In this document: positions 34,001 to 47,200 of the stretch, in pieces
Layout: each line of letters begins with the position of its first letter
Position numbering within the stretch: position 1 is the first letter of the stretch
Origin: Gymnorhina tibicen
Lineage: Eukaryota > Chordata > Aves > Passeriformes > Artamidae
Assembly (NCBI GenBank): GCA_013399875.1
Contig: VXAZ01009653.1
Span: 909,182-973,181 of the forward strand
Length of the DNA stretch: 64,000 nt
Direction of reading: 5' to 3'
The notes under the pieces: generated by a model
What the model was told of the DNA's origin: nothing
The model's input: the letters and a program-made list of their open reading frames with translations, nothing else
Database searches by the model: none
Made by a program: the position numbers and the translations under genes

Positions 34001-37000
34001 CTCCCTTTTGTGGCAACCTTTATGGGAGAGTTCATAGCTAGCCTGGGGGTTTTCTGCTTTACACGCTGGTGAATCCCACTTTGTGATAATGTTCCAAACA
34101 GGCAAATCGCTGATCTGCACATGTAACAAGGTATTTGGTGCTTCAGAAAAGCTGTTTGCAAATGCGAAGTTGGCCACAAAGGCAGCTGTAGGTATTAGCG
34201 CTGAAGGTTGCTATAAAGCCAAGGCATGGGGTTCACTGGTCAAGATAAGGTGGCTGAAAGTCCATCCAGCTGCAGCAGGGAACTGAAAGACACTGAAACA
34301 AAAGTAAACACAGCAGGCAAATAGCAAATAAGTTCCTGGAGTAGATTTGATGAAAATGTGTTGCAGGAACCACAGCAGCAAGAAAAGGTGATATCATGTA
34401 TTTCTGCATTTGTTATTCTGGAACCTCTCACTGAGAATGCTGATCTGGCACTAGCAGCTGTTTTTAAGTAGCCTAATTTAATTTTTAAGTTTGTGTAAGT
34501 ACCTCCTGCAGGACTGATGAATGCTATTTGTGGTGTTGTTAGTGCAAGTGGCCAATCTTGGTGATGTCACAAACATATAAAAGTCATTTTAAGGTACCAC
34601 AAGGTGTGTGTTGAATGATAGGCCAAAAGTCAGAGCAACCACAGGGATGGTGCATACCAGGAATGACCCATTGCTCAGCTATCAATGGCTGTGGCCTGAA
34701 TGTTGTGTGGGAGGCTGGATTAAATAGTCCTTCCCAAGAATTTTCAGGCCAGGACTCTCTCCTGACTCTGTGTTGCTTCAAAGAGCTGAAGTAGATGAGT
34801 GCAGAGTAGTAAGTGGAGGAGGCAGCTGGCTGTTGTCCATTGGATTTCTTCTTCCTTTGCTGGATCCATCCCCGTACTTCCAGTTTGAATGTTGTGGGCT
34901 GTGTTTCTAACCTGAGAAGTGAGGCTTAAAACAGCAGACTGAAGAGTCTGTGCTCCTGGGTTTTCATTCTGAAACACGCTGTAACCCAAAATCTGCCAGT
35001 CAGTAGCTGTGAATACAATGGAGAAAGAAGAAGGGCTTGGTTTGTGGGTTTGAAGTGCAAGTGCCTCCCGGGGCCAAGTGAGGACCTGGTGAGCAGGAGC
35101 ACTGGAGCAGGTGCTGCTGAATCCTGCTCTGGGGGCTGCCCTTGTGCACGTGCCACGTCGGGGCTGCGACCACAGCAGCTGTTTTGAGTGAAGAAGCCTT
35201 TCCCTTGAGGTTTGCTGGGTGGTTGTGCAACACCTTGGGCTTGGCCTGTCAAGCTCTTCGATTGTAGCGCTCTGTCTTGTTGTGGTTCTTCACGGATAGA
35301 AAGCATTGGTTATTAATCCAAAGGAAGCATTGAGAAGACGCAGAAATACACAGTACGTGCAGTAATCTCAGCATCCCTGGGCAGAGACAGGAGAAAAGGG
35401 AGTTGGTGGGAAGAGTAGCTCAGGTTTACACTGTGAGGGGGGAACTATCAGCCAATTCGGGATGTGAAAGAAAATGTGCTTCCTCCTTCTACTTCTTTAT
35501 GGTTGTGTCCTCAGTCAGTAGTGTCGCCTCTCTGAAGGAAGGCTTCAGGGTATTTAAGGTTTTTAAGAGCAAAGGCCCAGGACTGCTGACTAGTGAGGTT
35601 GTCTGTTGGTGGGAGGATGTGATGCTTTCAAAATGCAGAACTGCACTTGTGAGATGAACAGACTTTCACTGGGTGGAGAAGTGGGGGGAGTCTCCGTTAT
35701 CAACAGCAAGTGTCCAAAGTGGCTTAAATTTCCCAGTGAAATACACAGTGAAAGGTTGCAAAGGGTAAGTTTATCACAAGTAGGGAAATCAATTTGCAGT
35801 CAGTGCCTTTTTTAAAAGGCACAAATTTTGCTATTAGCTTGTGGGACTTTTTTCCTAGACAGAAGCTGGTGTTCAGTGCACCTTGTAGCGTTATGTAAGT
35901 CATGCATGGCATGGTCCTCCCAGAACAGCACTGCCAGCTGAAGGCACGTCGGGATGAAGGCTTTCCCCTCTGCTTGTCAGGTGTGACAGTAACAGGGGAG
36001 CTGCTGGTGTGCTAGCACTGGTACTGCGGGCCAGACTGGAGCAGCAATCAAATCTGCTCGGTGGCTGTGTCCGGGTGACACACGGCTCAGCGCAGAGGCT
36101 GCGTTTACAAGGTGTGGGTCTGTGGAGCTCTAAGCAGCTGAAGTTTCCACAGGGCGTGTGGACTTTGCATTTCTGCCTCCCAAGCTGATCCAAGTAGCAT
36201 TCTGCTGAGAGGTAGAAGCTTTGCAGTAATTTCTCCCCCAGATGTAGCTGCTGTGAAAACAAATGTTGAAGGACTATTTTCTCACAATGGTCCTCTATCA
36301 AGGGTGCTTCAGCGTTCGCAAGTTACTGGATTAGCATAACAAGGGTGGCTTGAAGCACTGCTGATAAGAGCAGAGTGTTTCCTGCTAGAATTATGATCGA
36401 GCAACTTATAATTTTGCTGTCTTGCACTTTTTTTCCATCCTGGGCTTAAAAGGAAAGCTTTGGCTGCCTGAAGTGTCACCACTTCCTCTTCTGCATCTGT
36501 AAAGTGCAGAAGGATTTGATGGTGTCCAAGCCTGCAGTGCACAGGCTGGGGCTGGTGCTAGAAGAGGTCACTCTTAGGGGAACTGTGGAGCATTGCAAAA
36601 TGTTTCCTCCCTTGTGCTGTGTTCGGAAAGACTGTTTTTTCTAATAACCCAAATAAACTGCAGGCTCTCAAGTCCTGTGTGGTTTGAGTGTTTTGTTGTT
36701 GCCAGTGGTTTTTTATTTAGATTCTTTTTGCAACATGCAGGTGCTTAGATATACTCAAAGAGCCCAGGAGAAAACTTACCGTTGTCACTTTCCTTACAAG
36801 TTGGACGAGAGTTTTGAAATTCGTTTTTAAAACCCCCAAACAATCAAACCCCAACATCTTTATGTTGTGGAAATCCATGCAAAGAAACTGACTTTAGGTC
36901 CATCTGTGTGTACACTGAAGCCCCAGGAAATCACACAGCTGTATGGAGCCCAAACTTTGCTGCAAGGTTTGTACTTGTAATCTGAATCTTTGAAAAATGT

Positions 37001-40000
37001 TTCTCTACAGAGTTGCAAATCTCTTTTTAAAACATTATGGGGAGGGAGATTCAGACCAGCACTTTCTGGCATTGTCTGTAACTGTGTGCTCAAAGTCTCC
37101 TTTACTTTTTAATGACATCAAAGACTTTTTTGGTCCTGATTTCCCATGGAATGGCACTGCTGTATCCGTGCCGCAGTGCCAAGACCTGTGCGTGTTGGTG
37201 AAACTGCATCCAGCACCCATTCGGAATAAATGCATTTATATTGCTTGTTGAACAAGATAAAGAAATGGATAGTACTGTATTCTAACATACTGAGCACGAT
37301 TTAAAATTAGATCTGGGTTGTGAACATGGATGTTTGTCTATGATAAACACCTACAGGTAAGACGTCAGCAGCAAAATAGTGCAAAATTAGGGTTTCAACA
37401 GTGAGTCTTTGTGGAAATGGCACCTAAATCTGAGGTCCTGCATGGAAGAATTCTTAACATTGATGTGACTCTTCTGTCCCTAATAAAATTCACACCTTTA
37501 GACCTTTTAATCATACCTGTGTGAAGTGGAAGTTTGTGGTTCCTGGGGTGGTGGTCCAGGTGGGTGGCTGGAACACTTTGCACTCTGGCACTGCTCAGTG
37601 ATTAAATCAAGGAACTGACCAGGCTGGAAAGAGGTTTTCACACCAGCTTGGAGGCAGGTCTGATTCCAGTTATAGTGTAACTAGGCCTGGTATGCACAGG
37701 AGCACCCCTGCTAGCCAGAGGCCAGGGTGTTTGAACAGCTGCCCTGTGAACCAGACCGAACATCTGATCCAGGCATGAAACACGGGATATTCATGGCAGA
37801 TGAATTGTTACAACCCTGGCCTGGCGTAAACCTGGCATAGAAACAAAGTCCCTGTGCCTTCATAGTGCTTCAGCACTAAGAGTTGGGTGGAAAAGTGTGG
37901 GACATGACAGGCTTTGTGTTGAATCTCCCTTTTCTGAGTATCTTGGAGTGCTGAATCAAGAAGCAGAAATAAGGAACCAAAAAAAAAGGTTCCTGGCTGA
38001 CTTCTGTCTTCATGTTACCCCACAGGCTTTTCTAAACCATAGCTTTTTTTTTAAACCATCACGGAGAAAACACACTTCTGGTTTTGGCTTATAGATGAGC
38101 TGTTTCCTGCCGTTTATGGCTTCTTTCTGGTTTAGAGTTGGAAACAATGCTGAGAGCAAATAGAACAACCCACTGGACTGCTGGTGAAAGGGGTCTGTAC
38201 TAGCATTTTATTTCTGGTTAATTTGTGACCTGCAGAATTGTAGCTGAGCAGGGAAGATTCCTCTTAAAGTGCTAACATCAACCCATCCTTTTCAGAGCTT
38301 ATTCTTTGTTTCTCTCTGCTCTTAAGACCATACTCTCCATCACTTTAACAGTCTTGAGCTGTTCTTGTTGCCACGTGAGCAGGCGATCAATTTTTTCCCT
38401 TCTACAGCAGTAGATTATCTGTGATGTGATGTGATGCTCTCCTTGGGTGGCGTGTGTGCATCTGCTCCTCACCAACGTGCATGAAAGCTTTGGGTGCGAC
38501 CTGTGAACTGGGATGGTGGCCACTCTGTGTGGCAGTGCCTGAGGTGGGGGTGTAATGCCCCTTCACAGCTGGACAAGCAGTGGCACAGATGACTCTCTTC
38601 ACCAGAGCCCTGGAGCTCAGCTGGCATCTGCAACGGAGCTCCAGTCCCCACCTTCCCTGCAAGCTCCCCTCTTGCAAGTCCATCGGCATTTTGAAGCCCT
38701 CTTCAGAGCTGTACCTCTTTAGAAGAGTAATGAGGTTGAAAGCGAGATACGGGGCTGTGCGACTCAGTTCAGGCCCATCCATTTGTCAGGGAAATGGTTT
38801 TCCAGTGCTGCATTCCAATAGGAAGTGTCAAGCCTGATAAATAGGCTCGAGCTTCCTTACTTCTTCATTTTCCCTGGAGCTTAGTTTCTAGAAAGACATA
38901 TTGTTATGTAAAATATTGGAGGTAGTCACCAGGGACCAACCTGGAGTGGAGACAGGGTAGAAATATTTTAATTTCGAAGCTGGCTGGATAAACATTTAAA
39001 TGAACAAACACTTTCTTTTACTTTATAGAGATTTTACTTTAAAAAATGAAAGGAAGGGAACCAAGATTGATACATTGAAGTGTCTGGGAGGGAACATCCT
39101 TTCAGATGTTTGGTGTGTTGGAGATAAAGGCAGCCTCCCTTTAATCAGTGGCCTTTTTTCCAAGTGCTTTTTTAATGCAGTGCAGCCAGTGAGTCTGGGT
39201 TTCTGGGTTTCTTATTTCTGGGCACTGGCTGAAATAGCTCTTCCTGCTGGAATTGAAATCGGAAATGACCTGAGCTCCACATACTGAACAAGAGGAAGAC
39301 GGGGAGTGGCTTGCTGGCTGGAAACTTGGTAGTTCTGTTTATCTGTTCAGTAGCTGAGAAATAATTACTTTTCAAGTGTTCAGAGTTTGGCTAGTGGGAC
39401 CATTGTTTTGTTACCCATGGAAGTATGATGATGGGAAGAAGTGGCGTTCTCCTAAGATTTTAGTTGTAATAAAGTTTGTGACTAATATTGTTATGAAACC
39501 ATCTTTTTCATCAACACCGCTTTCATAGAGAGAGTTGCCTTGAATCTGCATCAGATCTGTTTGCCTGAATAAGGATTTTTACGTGCTTGGTGAATAGAAG
39601 GAAGGCAGTCAGGTGACAGCCACACGTGGGTTGTGGCCGGACATGCTTTAACCCCAGCCACATTGGTTTGCAATGTCACACTGGTCGTGTATGGTATTTA
39701 AGTGTTATCTTGTTATTCCCAGGCTCCGTGGATGGAATTTTAAGTTAACTTTAGAACCAAGAACCACTTGAATAGTTTTTTTATTCTTACAACATCAGCG
39801 TGTATTTGAAAGAGTTAAGAGTCTGGTTTTCAAGATCATGTTATGTTGATGCTTTTGAATCTTTTAGTCTGCACTGAATGATTATAAAAGGGCTTCTTCT
39901 CTTATTTAATTTTTGTGGGAGTAAATTTTTTCTAATGCCTGTTTGCTGGGGAGTAGCTAAAGGATCTAAATCTTGACTATGGCTTAAATTTTGTTTTTTC

Positions 40001-42589
40001 AGTTGAGGGGAGAGAAGAAAAGGAAAAGGGTGTGTCCAGAGGACAGACTGAAGTGACCAGCATGTCTTAAATGTGAATTATGAGGTCTTCCCTACTGCTT
40101 TGCCCTGTGTGTCGGGGTGCTTTTGTATTTGCTTTGGGATGGTCAGTATCTCCAGACTAGCAGTAGTTCTCAGGGATGGTGATGTCTTCCAGAGAGACAG
40201 AGTTCAGATGAAGAACAATTATAATAATGACGTTTTGTGAATAGCTGTTCTTTTCTATACCTGAGAGAGCCACTTTTGTGCCTGGAGAAATCACTAAGGA
40301 TTTGAGCAAAAAGGACTGAAGACTAAACCTAGCTTGTCTAGAGATCAAATTCCCCACTAGAGTGAGTATTAAAAATAGTTTGGGGAGCTAAAATGATCTT
40401 TGGTGCCTACAGCAATGAACTACATGAAATAATCCTGCTCAAGTCCTGGGACATCAGAGGCTTACTTTGAGCTGACCTCCCGTTAAAGGACTTGAAACGA
40501 CAGCCCTTGCAATTCAGCTTGTCCAACTTGATTAGATTTTATCTGGAGCTTGATTGAATTTGTGAACAAGATTATGAAAAGCAACATGACTATCAATGAG
40601 GTGAACAGTCTTTGAGGGGAAATTCTCTAATATCCCAGAGGGTAGTGCTTTTAAGTTCAGTTATGAATATTAGAATTCCTTGATTAAGTAAGCTGCAGGT
40701 TTTAATAAGGCATTCTTGTTGCTGTGTGTCAGTTTAACACAAAGCTTGTGTGGTGTTTGCTTCCACCTTAAGCATCCTGGAAGGGAAGGGTCTCCTTCCC
40801 ATCTTAGCTGTTACCAAACTGGTCTTAGAGCCCCCTGGGATCTTATTATTTTAGGGAGAAGCTTTGATCATCAAGCACAGCAGCAGAAATAGCCTTGCTT
40901 GTTAGTGTGGAGCTGTGTCCGCTGTGCTTCGCTGCTCCGGCAGGTCAGATGGGAGATGATGACCTCTGGATAGTTCACCTAAACAACACGTCTTGGTATT
41001 TGTGTTGTGGATATCAAAGTCAGTCTCACTTGAGGACATAGGGATTTACAGCCTTTTTTTTGTAAGAGGAGGAGAAAATAGAGGAAAATCTGGATATCGT
41101 CCCTCTGTGGATGGGGTAAATGAGAGGTTTTGGAAGCAGCTGTGCTACCTACTGTTTCCTTTTCCTGGCTGTTCTAGTGAGAGTGGCGTTGTCTCCAGCT
41201 CAGAGACCACACCAGTGATGTGGTGAGTGATTGCCTGAGCCTGGGGACAGCCACACTCCCCATCACAGGCTCAACTGTCACAACTTTTTGTGGCGGCTTT
41301 CTTGTTTTTCTTCTGTTGCTAAATGTTCAGCTGTGATGTTGGAGAAGGGAAAGAAGAAAGTCTGACACCGTCATATGTAGCGGCAGCTGTTAATGAGGAA
41401 AGTAGTACTTTCAAAACTGGGGAGATCTCACTTATTAAAACTCTGCTTTTGACCTCTTTTTTTTCTTGTTGAAGTAAAAGTAAGTTGATTCAGAAATAAC
41501 AGTAATTTATAAGCTTGAGAACTGTGCCCATATAAATGATTACAGACCTTTCTGGCTACTGCCAAGTAATAAAGAAATCTAATATTGAGCTGTCTGCTTA
41601 TCAAATGTCTTTACAAGTAGTTTTGCTGAAAGCAACCAACAGCAGATGTGACAGATTTTGAAATGAATATGTACACTTAGTCCCTAAAAACTTTTAAATT
41701 GTTTTAGTACTGAGTAGGCTGGCAGGATCTACTCCCCTCTGACGAGAAAGTGTGTGAAGGTGCTGTATTTCTTGGAGCTCTTCCCTGTTTGAGACGACCA
41801 TAGCAGCAATGGGTGTGTGTATGTTTGCGTGCAGGAAATCTGTGGGTTTTGTCTTTAAGATATCAAATCTGCTCTTTGTTCTATCCCCAGCAGAGCTGGC
41901 AGCATGGGTTGCTTCAGGGCCTCCCGTTTCAGTGCAGAGTTGGGTTGTCAGGAGCCAAGCTCATCTATTTGACTTCATGCTAGTGCTTCTCATCTGCCTC
42001 GGTGCTGTTTGATCAGCTGAGGGGCAGGCAATTTAGGGCAGGCAGTGACACAAAGCACAGTTGTTTCTGCAGTGGCTTGGCTTTTGGTTTATAAATAGGG
42101 GAAAGCAGGTAGGTGTTCCTGGCTGCATGAACAATTGATGGGAGTACGGTTGTGTAATGGCACAAAGGGAGAGGTGCTGCTGCTTTCCCCCTGCTAACTC
42201 AGTGAGTGGGGCAAGCTCAGGGTGAGCACCGTGTCTGAGAAGATGCACCTGACCAGTAGTGACTGCTCAGAAGATGAGCTTCTCCTGCACATAATAGGGC
42301 GGAGGAGTTCATTCCTTTCTTGGCTCTGAGTGCTCCTGGAAGATAATGACTTGGGGTCTGGATGGAGAGAATTCAAGACCTTTCTTGTGCTAGAGCCTGC
42401 AAATCATTGCATTTGAGTTGTGTGCCTTAAATTAATTTTTGTTTGGATCTAATGGGGATTTGGTTTGGGTTGTTTTGCAAGAGGGGAGCTGTAACAAGCT
42501 CTCCTGCTGTGAGCTGTGGTGTTCAGGCAGCAGAACTAGCTTTGCTCCCCTACATCCATAGCAGCCTTCATGACCTGCTCTCTGGCTGT

Positions 42590-42605
42590 GGTGGTGGTGG
42601 TGGTG
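42590..42605. repeat. GGT trinucleotide run
   Basis: TGTGGTGGTGGTGGTG, about five GGT units. Confidence 0.9.
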
Positions 42606-43119
42606 AGCCCAGCAGCTGGATCAGTTGATGATGCCAGTTTCTGTACTCTCTCCTGCTTGTTCTGAGAGAATTTTGATCTTCTGTTGTAAACTTTGGTGTG
42701 GTCTGGAACCCTGGGATTGGAGCCCTTTCACAGGAAAGCTGAGGCTGGGTAGCTTTCTCTGTAGAAAGCTCACTTTCCTAAATTAATGGAGTGAAACACC
42801 TACAGAAGCAGTACTTGTGCTGTGTAGTGCTGCCTTTGAGGAGTATTAATCCCTTCTGGGTGTCAGCACTTCTCTGAGCTGTGTCAGGCACAAGCACAGC
42901 TGCACATCTCACCCCTTCCCCTCCACCCACTCCTCATTTCTGCAGTTCTGCCTTCCCGCTTGTCAAGGAAAACCTGAGCTGTGGACGAAGATAGAGCATG
43001 TGATTATCCTGTGTTCCTGTTGTGATAACTTGGTGTGGCTGCTCATTTGTTTAACCAAGGTCCTGTCTCCCTTGGCTGTCTCCCTGAGTGACCTCGGCTG
43101 GGGACAGGCGATCGATCCT

Positions 43120-43300
43120 GGGATGAGCCGGGCAGGATGAGCTGGAGCAGCGGCGGTGCCGGCCGGGCCGGGCAGTGGGGATGCGGAGGAGGGGTTGAGC
43201 AGGGAGCTCTCATGCGAGCTGGCAGACTCCCACCTCCCGGGCTCGTTGCTGTGCAGCTCTGGAAGGCAGCAGCCAATGGGATGCAGGAGCATCCGTGCAG
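43120..43300. promoter_or_regulatory. Small GC- and CpG-rich patch in intron 1
   Basis: A local rise in CpG (GCGGCGGTGCCGGCCGGGCC near 43150) with a CCAAT at about 43272. It could be an internal promoter or enhancer, or just a compositional fluctuation. The open frame across it shows no domain. Confidence 0.2.
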
Positions 43301-43814
43301 TCGGGCTTGCCCAATAACTCCTGAGGTGCCTTGTTTTCAGTCTGAAGCATGTAACTTCTCTATTGCTGCTTTTTCCCCTCTCCCTACCTTTCCTCTTCTC
43401 TCCCCTCAGCTGTCTCACTGTGTTGTTTTGAGGAACAGCATGCACACTGCTGAGCCTCTCTCACCGGTGTGGGGCAGATCTGTCACCTCTTGGTGCTCGG
43501 GGACCGTACCAGGTGGCGTGGGTCATGCAGCTGGGGGCAAACCCGAGCTCCGAAGGCTTGTGCTTTGCCCAGCCCTGTGAGCAAGCTGAAAGTAGCCCTA
43601 AAATGGGGTCATCAGCCATTTCACACGCAGGACTCTCTTCCAGCTGTGTGCCAGCATAAATGCCGTGTAACTGCCTCGTGGCTTGGGGCCCCAGTGCAGG
43701 AGAGGTGCTGGTGAGCTGGAGCATGTGTAGGGGAAGGCCGCTGAGATGCTCAGAGCCTGACCTGTGAAAGGAGGCCGGGAGACCTGGGACCCGTCAGCCT
43801 GGAGTGGAGAAGGA
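43301..43814. other. Intronic sequence, nothing recognised
   Basis: Open frames overlap on both strands here because stop codons are scarce; none has a motif. Confidence 0.5.
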
Positions 43815-44155
43815 GAAATGACAGATCTGTGAGCAGCCTTTGCAGAACTGAAGGAGGGACTTGGAGAAGGCGGTTCCAGGTGCTCCTCAGAGGTGCCCAG
43901 CAAAAGGACAAGAAACAACAGCTTCAAGCTGAAATGAGAAATGGAACATGGGTGCAGTCGCTTATGAGCCTTTTTCTTCATAGTGCTGAGGGAAGCTTTG
44001 GGAACTCAAGCATTAGAGACACTGGAAACTTGCCTGGGCAAGACTCTGAGCAACCCCATCTATTAAATTAGCCCTACTTTAAGCAGCAGGTTGCACTACA
44101 GTGACCTCCAGAGGTCTTTTCCAGCCTGTTGTTTTCTACTGTTGTATGGAATCTG
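43815..44155 (+). mobile_element. CR1 LINE 3' fragment
   Basis: Diverged + strand CR1 3' end. Recognisable blocks in order are GGTGCCCAGCAAAAGGACAA (about 43890), TGAAATGAGAAATGGAACAT, ACTCTGAGCAACCCCATCTA and TGACCTCCAGAGGTC with TTTTCCAGCCTG after it (44101-44128). The terminal octamer repeats are degraded (TACTGTTGTATGG). No coding capacity remains. The 5' limit is approximate. Confidence 0.8.
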
Positions 44156-44182
44156 CGGAACTGAGGTTTGTCTCTGAAATCT

Positions 44183-44226
44183 CAGTGACATGTTGACACA
44201 GCAGCAGTGACATGTTGACATAGTGG
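44183..44226. repeat. 22-base tandem duplication
   Basis: Two copies (44183-44204 and 44205-44226) beginning CAGTGACATGTTGACA and differing only near the 3' end. It lies just downstream of the CR1 fragment. Confidence 0.9.
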
Positions 44227-47200
44227 AGTGAATGCTGTAAAGCTGGAGCTTTAAATGTGGACATTTAACATTTATGGGAATTAACCTTTCAGAACTCTGT
44301 GGTGCCTATTTTCGAGTTACTGGGGAAGGAGATGAAATAACCATGGATGCTGCTTTCCCCCTTCTCCGTGAGGTGCTGAGTTAAGGCTGAATGGTGCTTT
44401 GTTTTCCCAGGTACCCCCTCCTGCCCTGTCAGTGTGATCTCTATTTTGAAAGTATGCCTTACATTCATGTATTGTCCATGTAGTCCCTTCAGAAGAGTCA
44501 AGGCTAACATTAAAGACACAGTCATTCTTATTTTCTCTTTAATAAAGTCCAGTGGTGTGCAAGTGGGTTACAATCTAACTGTAATGAAAAGCTAATCACC
44601 AGCCTTCTCCACCCTCTGGGATCCCAGGAGGCTACTGGAACAGCACACTGCCCCAGTTTCTCTTCCTCATGTGTGTGATGGTTGCATTTTATAGTTTTGT
44701 TTGGTATTTTAAGCATGACTCTTGATAAGCTAGTTTGATAGTTGGCTGCTATGTCTAGGACCAGCATTTGACATATGACCTCAGAGGGGGAAAGCAACTT
44801 TAAGTAGCTTAATAGGATTTAGCTCTGTCTACACTGTCCTGCCAGAGCACGTTATAAACCACTTTAGTGGGATTCCTTCTTTAAATATAGCCATGACATA
44901 AGTGCAGGCAGAACCTCTAAGAGAACTCTGGGAACTTTCCTGAAAAATCAATCTGTGGTTCAGAAGAATTGCTGAATGAACGAATATCAGTGCAGGAACT
45001 CGAGGAACCCTACCAGCACTGATCTCATGAGCAGGATAAAAGGTTCTCTGAAGGCAGGCTGTGTGTGTATTAAATTACCTATAAAATGCATTGATTTCTA
45101 GTGGATATGATGTGTATGTCCTGGGAAAGCAAAGCAACTAATGAAAAATCCTATTAGGCACAGTGGGGCAAACACCTCCTCCTTTTAACTGATGTAACCT
45201 CTATTACAGCCAAATAGCCCTGTGTCCTACGTATTCCCAAACTCGGTGGTAAAGAAAGCTAAAAGTGAGGTGTATTTATCTTTAAATAGTTGATATAAAC
45301 CAAGTAATTTAAATTTTTGTAGGCCAGTGGTCCATGACAGCTTTCAGCTTTGCAGGCAAACCCTAAGAGAGTTAAACAGCTTTGAAACAGTTGAAAGGAG
45401 ACAGATTCCCCTCTTCCCCCAACCCTGTGGGGAAATGAAGAAACTGCAAGAAGAGCTGCTCGGAACCAGAGCCACAGAGTGAGATTGATGCCCTCTGTGA
45501 ATATGTGCTGGGGCATCAGATTTGCCTTGTAACTGCAAGGGTTTTATTCTATAAGTGCATCTGCTGTTAGCTGAGCCCCTGTTTGCTCAGGAATGGCATT
45601 CAGGAGGTGAATTTAAAAAGTGTGTGCTCCCCTTTTGTCAGGGTGACGTTGGGGAGCATAAGCAGAGGGGTGAGGCAGTGACCACTCACCAGAATTGAGA
45701 CGGGACCATCTGCAGCTCTGCACTGCCGGTGGGGAGAGCTGCAAAGAAAACTCCCTATTCAGATTGCATTTCCCTTCAGGGCAGCAGCCTGAGGAGGCCC
45801 TAATCCCTTCTCACATTTGGCGAGGAGCCTGCAGGAGGCCTTTCTTAGCTCCCTAGCCTCCCTTGCACAGGCTGAGGAGAAGTGGTTAATGACTCTGCCA
45901 GTGTTGTCAGTGGTGCAGAAACACGGGCTCCAGCTGTGACTGTGGTGGGTCTTGGCTAGCTTGGATAGTTTTTTTGATCTGCTTCCTCTGTTAGTTCCTC
46001 CATGGTATTTTTTTTCCTTCATGGGTTTGAAGGTTCTCAATAGTGGATATTGGTAGTCTTTGTCCCAGAGGGGTTTTTTGAGAGCTTTTTTCTTCTTTAA
46101 AGAAAGAAAAGGAAAAAAGGCAACTCAACCCCAAAATAAAACTAAAGAAGACTTGATATGGAAATGTTTCCTGCACATGAAGAAGCTCTTTTGTGGGAAG
46201 GAAAGGTACAGTTTTAAGTTGAAGGAAGAGATTTCCTCCTATTTTTCCCCTGTTATTTTTTTTTTTATTATTTCTTTTTTTAAACTCTGACCGTAGTAGA
46301 CTTGAAAGAGGCAGTTTGGAGTGAATTTATGGTGAGAAGCGTGGCACTTGTTTGTCTCTGGCAGTTAAATGGCACGTTTGCATTGTTTGTGCAAGGAGGT
46401 CAGTGCAGGTCCACAGTCAATAGATGGGTCAGAGGTCTCTGTTCTCCCTTCCCCAACTTACAGAAGCTGTCCCTACGGGATATTGCCCCTTCCCAGCCCT
46501 TCCCGGCCTCTCCACATGACCGACATACTGCATTAAAGCTGGCTTCAAATACAAATTATTTTAAGGAAGATGTCATGTGGGCTGCTGGCTGTGGCACAGT
46601 GGGCCGTGACTTTCTGAAGATGTAGGGCAGTGTGCCTTTGATTTTGTTCTTCATCCCCTCCCAGAGGTCAGTCCTCGGGGCAGCCAGACCAGTGTCATTT
46701 GCTAACGTAATCAGGAGTGCTGCCTCTCTCACCCCGCAGCAGGCTTACGGTGTGTTGTGAACCGCACCAAGTTTTTGCTGTGTTAACAGCCTTTTGCCCT
46801 GCTTCGCTTGTGTAGGCAAATGCCAGTGAAGCTGGAGAGGGCAAACATTATGGAAACTCGGTGCTCTGTTGTTTTCCTGTTGGTTATTTTCATGTTGTTC
46901 CAAAACTTCTCGCTCCTTATTCTGAAGGTTGTGCTCAGTTTGCAACCTGAAGTCAAACTGGATGTGGATCTCCCTGCCAAAGACGCCTGAGTACACCAAA
47001 ATGACCCACTGCCATCACTGACACATAAATGCAGAAGCCCAATTATTGCTACTTACCTTCCTGTCCATTCAGTGCTAATAAAAGCAGTTTATGAAGCCAT
47101 TTGCAGTGGATTTGTAATCTTGGCTAGAAAGTATCTCTTTCCCTTCTAATTAATTTCTGGGGTTTTTTTAAAACTCAGGTGCCTCCAAATGCCAAAGCGT

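Larger units (their letters stand above)
28201..43119. other. Intronic sequence, no gene recognised
   Basis: No established gene. It contains a 30-base tandem duplication (31021-31080), a poly(A)-signal-like site (AATAAA at 36652 followed by a GT-rich stretch), an 84-codon open frame at 36997-37251 and a short GGT run at 42590-42605. Confidence 0.5.
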
